A stretch of DNA of 64,000 nt. Source: Providencia rettgeri (GTDB lineage Bacteria > Pseudomonadota > Gammaproteobacteria > Enterobacterales > Enterobacteriaceae). The first letter of the stretch is position 1, and every line of letters begins with the position of its first letter. Location of the stretch: the NCBI RefSeq assembly GCF_013702265.1, contig NZ_CP059348.1, positions 1,178,001-1,242,000 on the forward strand, given 5' to 3'. This document shows, piece by piece, positions 32,303 to 39,974 of this stretch. The position numbers and the translations under genes are program-made. Below the pieces are notes generated by a model. It saw only the letters and a program-made list of their open reading frames with translations. It was not told where the DNA came from and made no database searches.

Positions 32303-32979
32303 GAAACAGTCCTTTTCTTAAGATAATTCACCAGCATTGAAGCGCCGAAACTGAAAATAAAGTAGATGAGTCCCGCAAAGAGTATCATTTCGACTTGCGT
32401 ACCGTCACGCTCACCAATATTGGTCGCGGTTCTGAAGAAGTCGGTTAGCCCAAGAACATACACTAAAGAGGTATCTTGGAATAATACAATACCTTGGGTC
32501 AGCAATAATGGCACCATCGCTCTGAATGCTTGCGGTAATACGACTAAACGCATGGTTTGCATTTGGGTCATACCTAAAGCGAGGGAGGCGCTTGCCTGAC
32601 CTTTCGAGATACTTTGAATACCTGCACGGATAATTTCAGAGTAGTAAGCCGCTTCAAAAAGACAGAAGGCTACCACTGCGGATATTAAACGAATATCATT
32701 TTTTGGTGATAAGCCTAGAACATTTTGTAATATGTTAGGCACAACTAAATAGAACCAAAACAGTACCATAACTAATGGAACTGACCGGAAGGTGTTGACG
32801 TAAAAGGCCGCCAGCCAACGCAGTGGCTTAATGCTGGATAAACGCATAACGGCGAGTACGGTTCCCCATAAAATCCCAACTACAATGGCAGCTGCCGTAA
32901 TTTTGGCTGTGATAATAAAGCCATCCACTAAGAATGGGATGCTTGGCTCAATGGAACTCCAATCAAATTGATAAGCCAT
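32299..32979 (-). CDS. gltK: glutamate/aspartate ABC transporter permease GltK
   Basis: Inner-membrane permease of the polar amino-acid (HisMQ) family. It has about five hydrophobic segments and the EAA-type loop for ATPase contact in [21 protein letters not shown]. The length of 226 is close to E. coli GltK (224). The start is ATG at 32979, one base after the gltJ stop, and it overlaps gltL at its end. Confidence 0.96.
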   Translation of the reverse strand: MAYQFDWSSIEPSIPFLVDGFIITAKITAAAIVVGILWGTVLAVMRLSSIKPLRWLAAFYVNTFRSVPLVMVLFWFYLVVPNILQNVLGLSPKNDIRLISAVVAFCLFEAAYYSEIIRAGIQSISKGQASASLALGMTQMQTMRLVVLPQAFRAMVPLLLTQGIVLFQDTSLVYVLGLTDFFRTATNIGERDGTQVEMILFAGLIYFIFSFGASMLVNYLKKRTVS

Positions 32980-32980
32980 C

Positions 32981-33721
32981 TTAGCGTCCTCCTAGTGTGC
33001 CGGGTAAGCGCACTTTGCGCTCAAGCAAGCTCATTAGCAGCATAATAATCAAGTTGATACCGACATATGCGAGCGTGATTGCTGTAAAAGATTCCCAAGC
33101 ATGGGCGGAGTAATCGAGTAATTTTCCTGCTTGTGCCGCCATATCCACTAACCCGATAGTGGATGCGATAGCAGAGTTTTTTACCAAGTTCAGCATTTCC
33201 GAAGTCATCGGTGGTAAAATGACGCGATAAGCATTCGGTAGCAGTACATAGCGATAGGTTTGTGGCAGAGTTAGCCCCATCGCAAGCGCGGCATTACGTT
33301 GCCCTCTTGGTAGAGATTGAATGGCAGCACGAACTTGCTCAGTCATTCGCGCAGCCGTAAACAAGCCAAGGCATAGCATGGAAGAGAGGAAAAACTGGTA
33401 GTTAGGATCTAACTCCATTTTAAACCAATCTCCGATGGATTGTGGTAGCAGTTCAGGGATCACTAAATACCAAGTGAAGAACTGAACAATCAGCGGAACG
33501 TTACGGAATAATTCAACGTAAGCAGTCCCTAAAAAGGCTAAAAAGCGATTAGGTACTGTGCGTAAAATACCGAAAAATGAGCCAACTAGAAAGGCGATGA
33601 TCCAAGCGCAGATGGATAGCGTGACAGTGACTTCTAGGCCAGATATTAGCCACCCTAAATAGGTGGTATTCCCAAATGGGGCATTCTCAAGGAATATCCC
33701 CCAGTTCCAATTAATTGACAT
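32981..33721 (-). CDS. gltJ: glutamate/aspartate ABC transporter permease GltJ
   Basis: Partner permease of GltK. The EAA loop is [22 protein letters not shown]. The frame extends to 33778, but the ATG at 33721 ([20 protein letters not shown]) has AGGAAG upstream and gives 246 residues, the E. coli length. The 114 bp between gltI and this start carry a strong hairpin that resembles the end of the SroC RNA. Confidence 0.96.
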   Translation of the reverse strand: MSINWNWGIFLENAPFGNTTYLGWLISGLEVTVTLSICAWIIAFLVGSFFGILRTVPNRFLAFLGTAYVELFRNVPLIVQFFTWYLVIPELLPQSIGDWFKMELDPNYQFFLSSMLCLGLFTAARMTEQVRAAIQSLPRGQRNAALAMGLTLPQTYRYVLLPNAYRVILPPMTSEMLNLVKNSAIASTIGLVDMAAQAGKLLDYSAHAWESFTAITLAYVGINLIIMLLMSLLERKVRLPGTLGGR

Positions 33722-33900
33722 AATATGACTTCCTGTGGGCAATTTGATTGTCCCGAATACCGCAATAAGAGAAAGCAAGGCGGGAACGACCGCCTTGCGA
33801 CTCCTACTTCAGTAACACCCTGTTTGTCTTTTTTATTAGTTTAATGCTTTATCGTTTGGTGATTTGAACAGCGCTTTCATTTCATCAGATAACGTAAACT
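33722..33900 (-). ncRNA. sroC: candidate SroC-type small RNA, gltI 3' end to gltI-gltJ spacer
   Basis: In E. coli and Salmonella, SroC is cut from the gltIJKL transcript between gltI and gltJ and ends at a terminator-like stem, and in Salmonella it sponges GcvB. Here the same spacer holds a perfect 9-bp stem GCAAGGCGG (33775-33783) / CCGCCTTGC (33790-33798), followed leftward by TTTCTCTTATT. The position and architecture match. The 5' end is unknown, so the outer coordinate is only indicative. Confidence 0.5.
33775..33798 (-). terminator. intraoperonic terminator/attenuator between gltI and gltJ
   Basis: Perfect 9-bp GC-rich stem with a 6-nt loop and a T-rich tail leftward (TTTCTCTTATT). It probably lowers gltJKL expression relative to the abundant binding protein GltI. 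Confidence 0.75.
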
Positions 33901-34729
33901 TCAGATTCAGGTTCTTCGGTGGGATTGGTTGATTAAACCAGCGGTCGAATGATTTTTCCGCTGCGCCAGATTTTTGTGCAGTTGAGATAGTTTCATCAAC
34001 TAATGCTTTGAATTGTGGGTCATCTTTACGCAGCATACAGCCGTAAGCTTCTTCAGTTTGCGGTTTTGCTACGATTTCCCAGATATCCGGTTGTTTCGCT
34101 TTTGCGCGCTCACCAGCTAATAGGGCATCATCCATCATAAAGGCAACCGCACGACCAGATTCTAAAGTACGGAATGAGTCACCGTGGTCTTTAGCACTGA
34201 TAATGCGCATCTTCATGTTTTTCTCATCATTTAACTTATTCAGGATCACTTCTGATGTGGTTCCTGAAGTTACAACCACATTTTTGCCAGCTAAATCAGC
34301 AAAGTCTTTGATACCGGAGTCTTTTTTCGCCAGCAGGCGAGTTCCGACCACGAAAATAGTATTAGAGAAGGCAGCTTGCTTTTGTCTCTCTAGGTTATTT
34401 GTTGTGGAGCCACATTCGAAATCAAATGTGCCGTTTTGCAGTAATGGAATACGGTTCTGCGAGGTGATAGGGATCAATTTCACCTGTAAATCAGGCATAT
34501 TGAGTTTCTTTTTCACTGCATCAACAATGAGGTTGGAATAGTCTTGTGAGTAGCCAACAACTTTCTGATTATTATCATAGTAAGAGAATGGCACTGATGA
34601 TTCGCGGTGACCCACGACAATCACACCGTTATCTTTGATTTTTTTCAGAGTACCGTTTAATTCTTCTGCTTGAACTGCGCAGGTTGCACCCAAAAGCATC
34701 ATTGTTAAAACAAGCTTGCTAATACGCAT
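33836..34729 (-). CDS. gltI: glutamate/aspartate periplasmic binding protein GltI
   Basis: Periplasmic solute-binding protein of family 3. The signal peptide is MRISKLVLTMMLLGATCAVQA (1-21). The mature protein has the bacterial extracellular SBP3 layout, with IVVGHRESSVPFSYYDNNQKVVG near its N-terminus (shown here only in part: SVPFSYYDNNQKVVGYSQD). The length is 297 against 302 in E. coli. The ATG at 34729 has AAAGGAG upstream. It is the first gene of gltIJKL. Confidence 0.96.
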   Translation of the reverse strand: MRISKLVLTMMLLGATCAVQAEELNGTLKKIKDNGVIVVGHRESSVPFSYYDNNQKVVGYSQDYSNLIVDAVKKKLNMPDLQVKLIPITSQNRIPLLQNGTFDFECGSTTNNLERQKQAAFSNTIFVVGTRLLAKKDSGIKDFADLAGKNVVVTSGTTSEVILNKLNDEKNMKMRIISAKDHGDSFRTLESGRAVAFMMDDALLAGERAKAKQPDIWEIVAKPQTEEAYGCMLRKDDPQFKALVDETISTAQKSGAAEKSFDRWFNQPIPPKNLNLKFTLSDEMKALFKSPNDKALN

Positions 34730-35250
34730 AATTACAGCTCCTTTAGAACATCGGTGTCAATCCGCCATATTTCGAGGTGTGTGTTTTAACGATACATTGC
34801 TCGATTTATTTTGGTTTTGTGGTGTTGTGTTTGCAGATGTTTCGTGAGGTTTTCATCATGACACGATCATCGGCTGTATGTTTTATTATTGTTAAAAAGT
34901 AATTAAAAAATATGTGTTTTGAAAACAAATTGTTTTAAATTCGGGAGCTGTCTCGCATATTATTTAGGCAGCTGTGAACTGCGACACCAATAAAGAGACA
35001 AACTGCCGAAACTCGACTATCGTGCACCGAAAGTGTGCAAAATAGTTTCGTTTTGCTATTTATTAAGTAAGTAGCAAGTTCTGTGCCGCTTTTCGGATAA
35101 AATGCAAAAAATAGTGAATTTTATAGATGAGAACTGTTTGTAAAGTTAGATGATGGTGCTTGTGTTGCTTATTTGCCTGTGTAAGATGTAACCTGTTATT
35201 AACTTAATTAGCTAATTATTGTGAATTCAGGAAGATAATCTGAGACAGAC
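34730..35250. other. divergent promoter region of gltI and the scs genes
   Basis: 521 bp without a recognisable gene. It must hold the leftward gltI promoter and the rightward scs promoter. A two-part stem lies at 35007-35050: outer arms CGAAACT (35007-35013) and AGTTTCG (35044-35050), inner arms TGCAC (35023-35027) and GTGCA (35035-35039). I could not find a convincing CpxR or CusR box by eye. Confidence 0.6.
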
Positions 35251-35664
35251 ATGACGAGGTCGATGAAGCTAGGTAAAGGATTAGTGCTGTTTGCCTGTCT
35301 GATGGTGTTGATTTGTATGAATCAAAGAGCCGTCGGGGAGCGTCTATTCGCCTCAATGTTGACATCTACTTCGACACAAGCTTCTGCGGTAGCGAATCAA
35401 ATCCAGCTTTCCTCAGAGCATTATCTTTCTGATATAAATGAACAAAATAGCAAGCCCGTTAAACTTTCAACGTGTGAATTAAGTTCCAAATCACTCCTTA
35501 CTCTTGTTCCTGCTGTGATAGAGCCTCTCTTTTTTATATTTCTTTCTTTAGCGGCATTCGCTATCTTTTGCACTAGGCTATTTATATATAGAGCAAACCG
35601 TGAAGAGAGCCATTCCCCACCTGGCGTTCGGCGTCATCTACAATTCTGTAATCTTCGGGATTAG
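35251..35664 (+). CDS. scsA: small membrane protein at the ScsA position
   Basis: Protein of 137 residues with an N-terminal hydrophobic segment (about 8-24) and a second one near the C-terminus (about 85-108). It ends in a basic tail, PPGVRRHLQFCNLRD. I do not recognise catalytic motifs. It is named by its place as the first gene of an scsABCD-like cluster; in Salmonella the first gene is scsA, a small protein of unclear role in copper tolerance. The ATG at 35251 or the one at 35263 (preceded by GAGG) could be the start. It is 47 bp before scsB. Confidence 0.55.
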   Translation: MTRSMKLGKGLVLFACLMVLICMNQRAVGERLFASMLTSTSTQASAVANQIQLSSEHYLSDINEQNSKPVKLSTCELSSKSLLTLVPAVIEPLFFIFLSLAAFAIFCTRLFIYRANREESHSPPGVRRHLQFCNLRD

Positions 35665-35711
35665 AAAGCCGCGGCTTATTGTTCGTCGCTGTTATTTATT
35701 CTGGAGGGATC

Positions 35712-37790
35712 ATGCGTTTTTTTATTAATGCGTTAATTGTTTTATTCACTGTATTTTCTAGCAGCTTACAGGCTGCGGATACAGGCTGGTTGCAACCTGC
35801 AAACACGGGTTTTATGACCGCAAACACACCGAGCCATGTGCAGGTTCGCTTGCTGAGCTCTGCACAAAAAGAGGGCAAGGTCGATATTTTACTGGATGTA
35901 AAACTCGATGATGGCTGGAAGACTTATTGGCGCTCACCGGGAGAAGGGGGCGTTGCTCCAGAAATAAGCTGGTCGTCACCCGTCAAAACCGTGGAGTGGC
36001 TATGGCCCACACCGGGGCGTTTTGATGTCGCTGGCGTGTCGACACAAGGTTATATGGGAGACGTGGTTTTCCCTATTACAGTCACCAGCAGTGAGCATCT
36101 TGATAAATTATCAGGCACACTGACATTATCTACGTGCAGCAATGTTTGTATTTTAACTGACTATCCTTTTGAATTAGATCTCACTGAACCGGCTCCTGCG
36201 GATTTTAGCTGGGCATTTAATCAAGCAAAAGGCAGCGTGCCTGCAGCTAGTGGGCTTGTTGAACAGGCGCAATTTGGCTTTGCTGGCAATAAATTGACGG
36301 TAGAGTTACAAAAAGCCGCCGATAATACGTGGATTGACCCACATCTGTTTACCGATGTTGTGGATGGCGCGAGCCTTGGGGTTCCATCCCTAAAATATTC
36401 TGGCAACAAATTAACCGCCACCATTGATGTTAGCGATGACTGGGGCGGCGAAGCGCCTAATCTTGTGGGTAAAACGGTTTCATTTGTCGTAGCGGACGGT
36501 GAGTTATCTCAGCAAATTCATGGCAATGTCGTGCCTTATACCGGTTCTGCATCTGGGGATGACAGTGGGCACGCGCTGGGTTTATGGCAGATAGTTCTAT
36601 TTGCGCTACTTGGCGGTCTGATCCTGAACTTAATGCCGTGTGTCTTGCCTGTACTGGCGATGAAACTCGGCTCTGTCTTATTGGTTCCTCAAGGTGAACA
36701 AAATACCATTCGTCGGCAATTCTTGCTCTCTTCATCGGGGATCTTGGTCTCATTCTGGTTATTAGCCTTGTTGATGACATTCTTGCGATGGGGTCAGCAG
36801 GTTGTTGGTTGGGGAATTCAGTTCCAAAGCCCGTGGTTTATTGGCTTTATGGTGCTAATTACGGCGCTGTTTACCGCGAATTTATTTGGGTTGTTTGAAA
36901 TTAACCTAGGCAGCAAAGCAAATACACGCTTAGCCACTGCTGGTGGACAGGGTAATAGTGGGCCTTTCTGGCAAGGGGTCTTCGCGACACTCTTAGCTAC
37001 ACCTTGTTCTGCACCCTTTTTGGGCACGGCTGTCGCCTTCGCATTGGCTGCGCCGATGTCGCAATTGTGGTTGATTTTCACTGCATTAGGTATCGGGATG
37101 AGCCTCCCATGGCTTCTGATTGCGGCATTCCCTGTGATTGCGAAAGCGTTACCAAAGCCGGGAACATGGATGCTGAAATTGCGCGCTGTACTGGGCTTAA
37201 TGATGTTGGTTTCTTGTTTATGGCTAATCAGCTTATTAATTCCCCATTTTGGTGCAATGACCGCGACCGTTATCGCCGTACTGTTTTTATTAATCTTAGT
37301 GTTATTTATTCTTAAGAATCGAGGAATACGCGCGGCAATTTTCCCATTCCTATTATTCTCGGCACTGGGGGCTGGGTTTGCTTGGATGGCGATAGACCAA
37401 CAGCAAGGTCACCAAACGCTAGCTTCCGATAAGGTTCAATGGCAAACACTGTCTGAAGACGCAATCACACAAGCGCTGGCAGATAATAAACGTGTGTTTA
37501 TTGATGTGACCGCAGACTGGTGTGTGACGTGTAAGGCGAATAAATATAACGTCCTACTTAATGACGAAATTCAGCACTTACTGAGTGAGCCGGATGTCGT
37601 CGCGCTACGGGGTGATTGGACAAAACCTTCACCGGAAATCTCGGCATTTTTGCAACGTCGAGGACAAGTAGCAGTGCCATTTAACCAGATTTATGGCCCT
37701 AATCTGACAGAGGGGAAAATACTGTCAACAATACTTGATCGTGAAACTTTATTATCAATTATGACTGAGGCCAAAGGAGCCGAAAAATGA
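35712..37790 (+). CDS. scsB: DsbD-like protein-disulfide reductase ScsB
   Basis: Membrane hub that passes electrons from cytoplasmic thioredoxin to the periplasm. It has a signal peptide (MRFFINALIVLFTVFSSSLQ-A), a large periplasmic N-terminal domain with a cysteine pair in STCSNVCILTDYP, a membrane domain (about residues 290-560) with the DsbD-type cysteine motifs LMPCVLPVLAMKL and LLATPCSAPFLG, and a C-terminal thioredoxin-like domain with WCVTC near 603-607. An in-frame TTG lies further upstream at 35679, but the ATG at 35712 has GGAGG seven bases upstream and begins a proper signal peptide. It overlaps scsC by 4 bp. Confidence 0.88.
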   Translation: MRFFINALIVLFTVFSSSLQAADTGWLQPANTGFMTANTPSHVQVRLLSSAQKEGKVDILLDVKLDDGWKTYWRSPGEGGVAPEISWSSPVKTVEWLWPTPGRFDVAGVSTQGYMGDVVFPITVTSSEHLDKLSGTLTLSTCSNVCILTDYPFELDLTEPAPADFSWAFNQAKGSVPAASGLVEQAQFGFAGNKLTVELQKAADNTWIDPHLFTDVVDGASLGVPSLKYSGNKLTATIDVSDDWGGEAPNLVGKTVSFVVADGELSQQIHGNVVPYTGSASGDDSGHALGLWQIVLFALLGGLILNLMPCVLPVLAMKLGSVLLVPQGEQNTIRRQFLLSSSGILVSFWLLALLMTFLRWGQQVVGWGIQFQSPWFIGFMVLITALFTANLFGLFEINLGSKANTRLATAGGQGNSGPFWQGVFATLLATPCSAPFLGTAVAFALAAPMSQLWLIFTALGIGMSLPWLLIAAFPVIAKALPKPGTWMLKLRAVLGLMMLVSCLWLISLLIPHFGAMTATVIAVLFLLILVLFILKNRGIRAAIFPFLLFSALGAGFAWMAIDQQQGHQTLASDKVQWQTLSEDAITQALADNKRVFIDVTADWCVTCKANKYNVLLNDEIQHLLSEPDVVALRGDWTKPSPEISAFLQRRGQVAVPFNQIYGPNLTEGKILSTILDRETLLSIMTEAKGAEK

Positions 37791-38515
37791 AAAAGACGAT
37801 ATTAGCTGTTTTATTTTCCTCACTAGTATTAGGGGCCACAGCACATGCAGCGCCACTGACTGCCGACCAAGAAGCACAAGTTCGTAAGCTGGTACGCGAT
37901 ACATTAGTTGAGAATCCAGAGATCCTTGAAGAAGCGATTGTGGCTTTACAAGCGAAGCAAGGCGAAAAACAGCAAGCGCAAATGAAACAGGTATTAAAAG
38001 ATCAGCATGATGCCCTGTTTAATGACCCGACTAGCCCACGCATTGGTTCGAAAGACGCAAAATTAGTCTTGGTAAACTTTACTGACTTTAACTGCCCATA
38101 CTGCAAACGTTTTGACCCACTGTTAGAAGATATTGTGAAGAAAAACCCGGATGTTGCAGTTGTCATCAAGTACCTGCCATTTAAAGGGGAAACCTCGCTG
38201 GAATCTTCGCAATTAGCGATGACTTTATGGCAAGAAAATCCAAAAGCGTTCTTAGCGCTGCACCAAAAACTGATGGCGAAACAGGGTATGTTATCTGATT
38301 CAAATATCAAAGAAGCGCTGCAAGCAACCGGCAATGGTAAGTTAAAAGCGAGTGATAAGAGCCGTGCGGCTATCCGTAAAAACCTTGAGCTGGCTAATAT
38401 GCTGGGCGTGAATGGTACGCCTGCGACGTTAGTGGGTGATGAAATGATCCCAGGCGCTGTAGATGCACAAGAATTTGAACGCATCGTGAAAGAACAGCTC
38501 AGCAAAGCGAAATAA
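37787..38515 (+). CDS. scsC: periplasmic DsbA/DsbG-like thiol protein ScsC
   Basis: It has a signal peptide (1-21, ending AHA), a helical N-terminal segment (about 28-75) of the kind that trimerises in some ScsC proteins, and a thioredoxin fold with the active site CPYC (Cys103 and Cys106 of the precursor). The cis-proline loop is GTPATLVG. It is probably a disulfide isomerase or reductase kept reduced by ScsB. The ATG overlaps the scsB stop (ATGA). The overlap and the matched pair argue for one operon. Confidence 0.88.
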   Translation: MKKTILAVLFSSLVLGATAHAAPLTADQEAQVRKLVRDTLVENPEILEEAIVALQAKQGEKQQAQMKQVLKDQHDALFNDPTSPRIGSKDAKLVLVNFTDFNCPYCKRFDPLLEDIVKKNPDVAVVIKYLPFKGETSLESSQLAMTLWQENPKAFLALHQKLMAKQGMLSDSNIKEALQATGNGKLKASDKSRAAIRKNLELANMLGVNGTPATLVGDEMIPGAVDAQEFERIVKEQLSKAK

Positions 38516-38522
38516 TGGCGTG

Positions 38523-39023
38523 ATGGGGAGACTCAAAAAGTGGTCGAAAGAGCTTCTCGTATTAGCGGTGATTTTGGTGATCGCTTTTACGGTGATGGAC
38601 TTTTGGCGTAAACCGCAAAGCCTTGCCCCCGTGTTATTAGAACCTCTCACCCTTGCAACGGGTGAGGTGGTTTCTATTGCTGAACTCAGCCAAAAACAGC
38701 CAGTATTAGTCTATTTCTGGGCAACATGGTGCGGTGTTTGCCGATTCACATCACCAACCGTTTCTGATTTAGCAAAATCAGGGGTTCCGGTGGTGACGAT
38801 AGCGCTGCGTTCGGGGGAATCTTCTCGACTTTTAGCCGGAATGGAAAAAAAGGAATTAAATTTTCCTGTCGTGAATGATACCAACGGTCAGTTGGCTGCA
38901 CAGGTTGGCGTGGCAGCAACACCGACCTTTATGATTATCAATAAAGGTGAAATGGTGAGTTTTACTTCTGGCTGGACGAGTTATCTGGGGCTGAAAAGCC
39001 GTTTATGGCTCGCTTCGTTTTAA
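38523..39023 (+). CDS. scsD: membrane-anchored thioredoxin-like protein ScsD
   Basis: TlpA/ResA-type protein with one N-terminal membrane helix (about residues 11-28) and a periplasmic thioredoxin domain. The active site is WCGVC, with Cys at about 70 and 73. The cis-Pro loop is VAATPTFMI. The start could be GTG at 38520 or the next codon ATG at 38523; I use the ATG. It is 7 bp after scsC, and a terminator follows. Confidence 0.85.
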   Translation: MGRLKKWSKELLVLAVILVIAFTVMDFWRKPQSLAPVLLEPLTLATGEVVSIAELSQKQPVLVYFWATWCGVCRFTSPTVSDLAKSGVPVVTIALRSGESSRLLAGMEKKELNFPVVNDTNGQLAAQVGVAATPTFMIINKGEMVSFTSGWTSYLGLKSRLWLASF

Positions 39024-39025
39024 TT

Positions 39026-39059
39026 AAATGCCCTTGGTATCAGCATCAAGGGCATTTTT
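39026..39059 (+). terminator. terminator of the scs cluster
   Basis: Perfect 11-bp arms AAATGCCCTTG (39026-39036) and CAAGGGCATTT (39047-39057), followed by T residues. It starts 3 bp past scsD. Confidence 0.92.
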
Positions 39060-39089
39060 CTTATCAAACTCTAATCTTAAACTCTCTCA

Positions 39090-39803
39090 TCAAAATTCGA
39101 GATTACGAATAAACCGATAGTCAGCCGATTGTGATTTTAAGCGATAAAGATTGGCTGGGCGCCCGCGTTCTTGGCGTTTTTCCCCTGTATCAATCAGTAA
39201 ATCAGCTTGGTCTAAACGGCGGCGGAAAGATTTATTCTGTATGGCTTTGCCGATTAAAACCTCATGAACATGTTGTAGCTCGGCTAAGGTGAATACTTCC
39301 GGTAGCGCAAATCCCGGCACAATGGAATAAAGGGATTTCTGGCGTAAGCGTTCACGGGCTTGTAAATAAAGCTGGTAGTGATCGAAAGCCAGTGTCATGC
39401 CTTCAATTTCTTCAATGGAGGCCCATTTAACGGAATGAACACTTTCAATGTGCGCTTCGCAGGCTTGGTGAGCAATAAGTGCGGTATAGCAGACTGTTAC
39501 GGACCAGCCTCGAGGATCTCGATCTGAATTTCCTACGGTACATAACTGCTCGATATAAGGAGGAACAACCCCCGTTTTCTCTTTTAATTTGCGATATACC
39601 GTATCGTCTAACGTAGCATCACAATTTTCATCAACGAACCCACCTGGTAACCCCCATTGACCTTTCTGCGGGTAATTAGCGCGCTCCACGAGCAGCACTT
39701 TTAAGGTGTTTTCATGATAAGTGAATAATACGGTATCCACCGTGAGCAAAGGAGTTAAATAATCTCGTCGATCATAATTAGATAAAAACTCTTTTTCTGT
39801 CAT
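39090..39803 (-). CDS. NrtR-type Nudix/winged-helix transcriptional regulator
   Basis: A Nudix-like domain (about 15-145) is fused to a C-terminal winged helix (about 155-237, with basic RRRLDQADLLIDTGEKRQERGRPANLYRL). The second half of the Nudix box reads RKLKEKTG (71-78) instead of REUxEExG, so the metal-binding glutamates are lost and hydrolysis is unlikely, as is typical of NrtR repressors. Those sense ADP-ribose or related NAD metabolites. The neighbouring segment RDPRGWSVTVCY is also characteristic. It diverges from the SPFH and NAD-kinase-like genes across 171 bp with four copies of an inverted repeat. Control of those genes and of itself is inferred. Confidence 0.82.
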   Translation of the reverse strand: MTEKEFLSNYDRRDYLTPLLTVDTVLFTYHENTLKVLLVERANYPQKGQWGLPGGFVDENCDATLDDTVYRKLKEKTGVVPPYIEQLCTVGNSDRDPRGWSVTVCYTALIAHQACEAHIESVHSVKWASIEEIEGMTLAFDHYQLYLQARERLRQKSLYSIVPGFALPEVFTLAELQHVHEVLIGKAIQNKSFRRRLDQADLLIDTGEKRQERGRPANLYRLKSQSADYRFIRNLEF

Positions 39804-39866
39804 GTGATTAAGATCCTTTCCCCCGTTTTTAGTCTTGCGTTAAATCATACGCGAAAATTTATTTAG

Positions 39867-39958
39867 TGTCATTAAGACATTTAATTGTTGACTTGTTTGT
39901 GTCTATAGGACAATAATTATTTAAGGTCATAAAGACACTAATTGATTTCACAAAGACA
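39867..39958. promoter_or_regulatory. four TGTC-N5-GACA operators in the divergent promoter
   Basis: Copies: 39867-39879 (TGTC-ATTAA-GACA), 39900-39912 (TGTC-TATAG-GACA), 39925-39937 (GGTC-ATAAA-GACA) and 39946-39958 (TTTC-ACAAA-GACA). The first two are exact inverted repeats and the last two each have one mismatch. Starts are 33, 25 and 21 bp apart. The second copy lies inside the spacer of the rightward promoter and the last two lie downstream of its -10. This is what a repressor site should look like. Confidence 0.75.
39888..39917 (+). promoter_or_regulatory. candidate promoter of the SPFH/NAD-kinase-like operon
   Basis: TTGACT (39888-39893), an 18-bp spacer and AATAAT (39912-39917; five of six match TATAAT). 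A putative operator fills the spacer. The SPFH start codon is 58 bp further on. Confidence 0.5.
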
Positions 39959-39974
39959 CTAAGTGGGGTAGACC

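Noticed and set aside
34860-35250. CpxR or CusR box before the scs genes
   Set aside because: GTAAA-like words occur near 35140-35190, but none at the spacing of a real CpxR box.
35679-35711. Longer scsB start at a TTG
   Set aside because: The ATG at 35712 has GGAGG upstream and begins a normal signal peptide.
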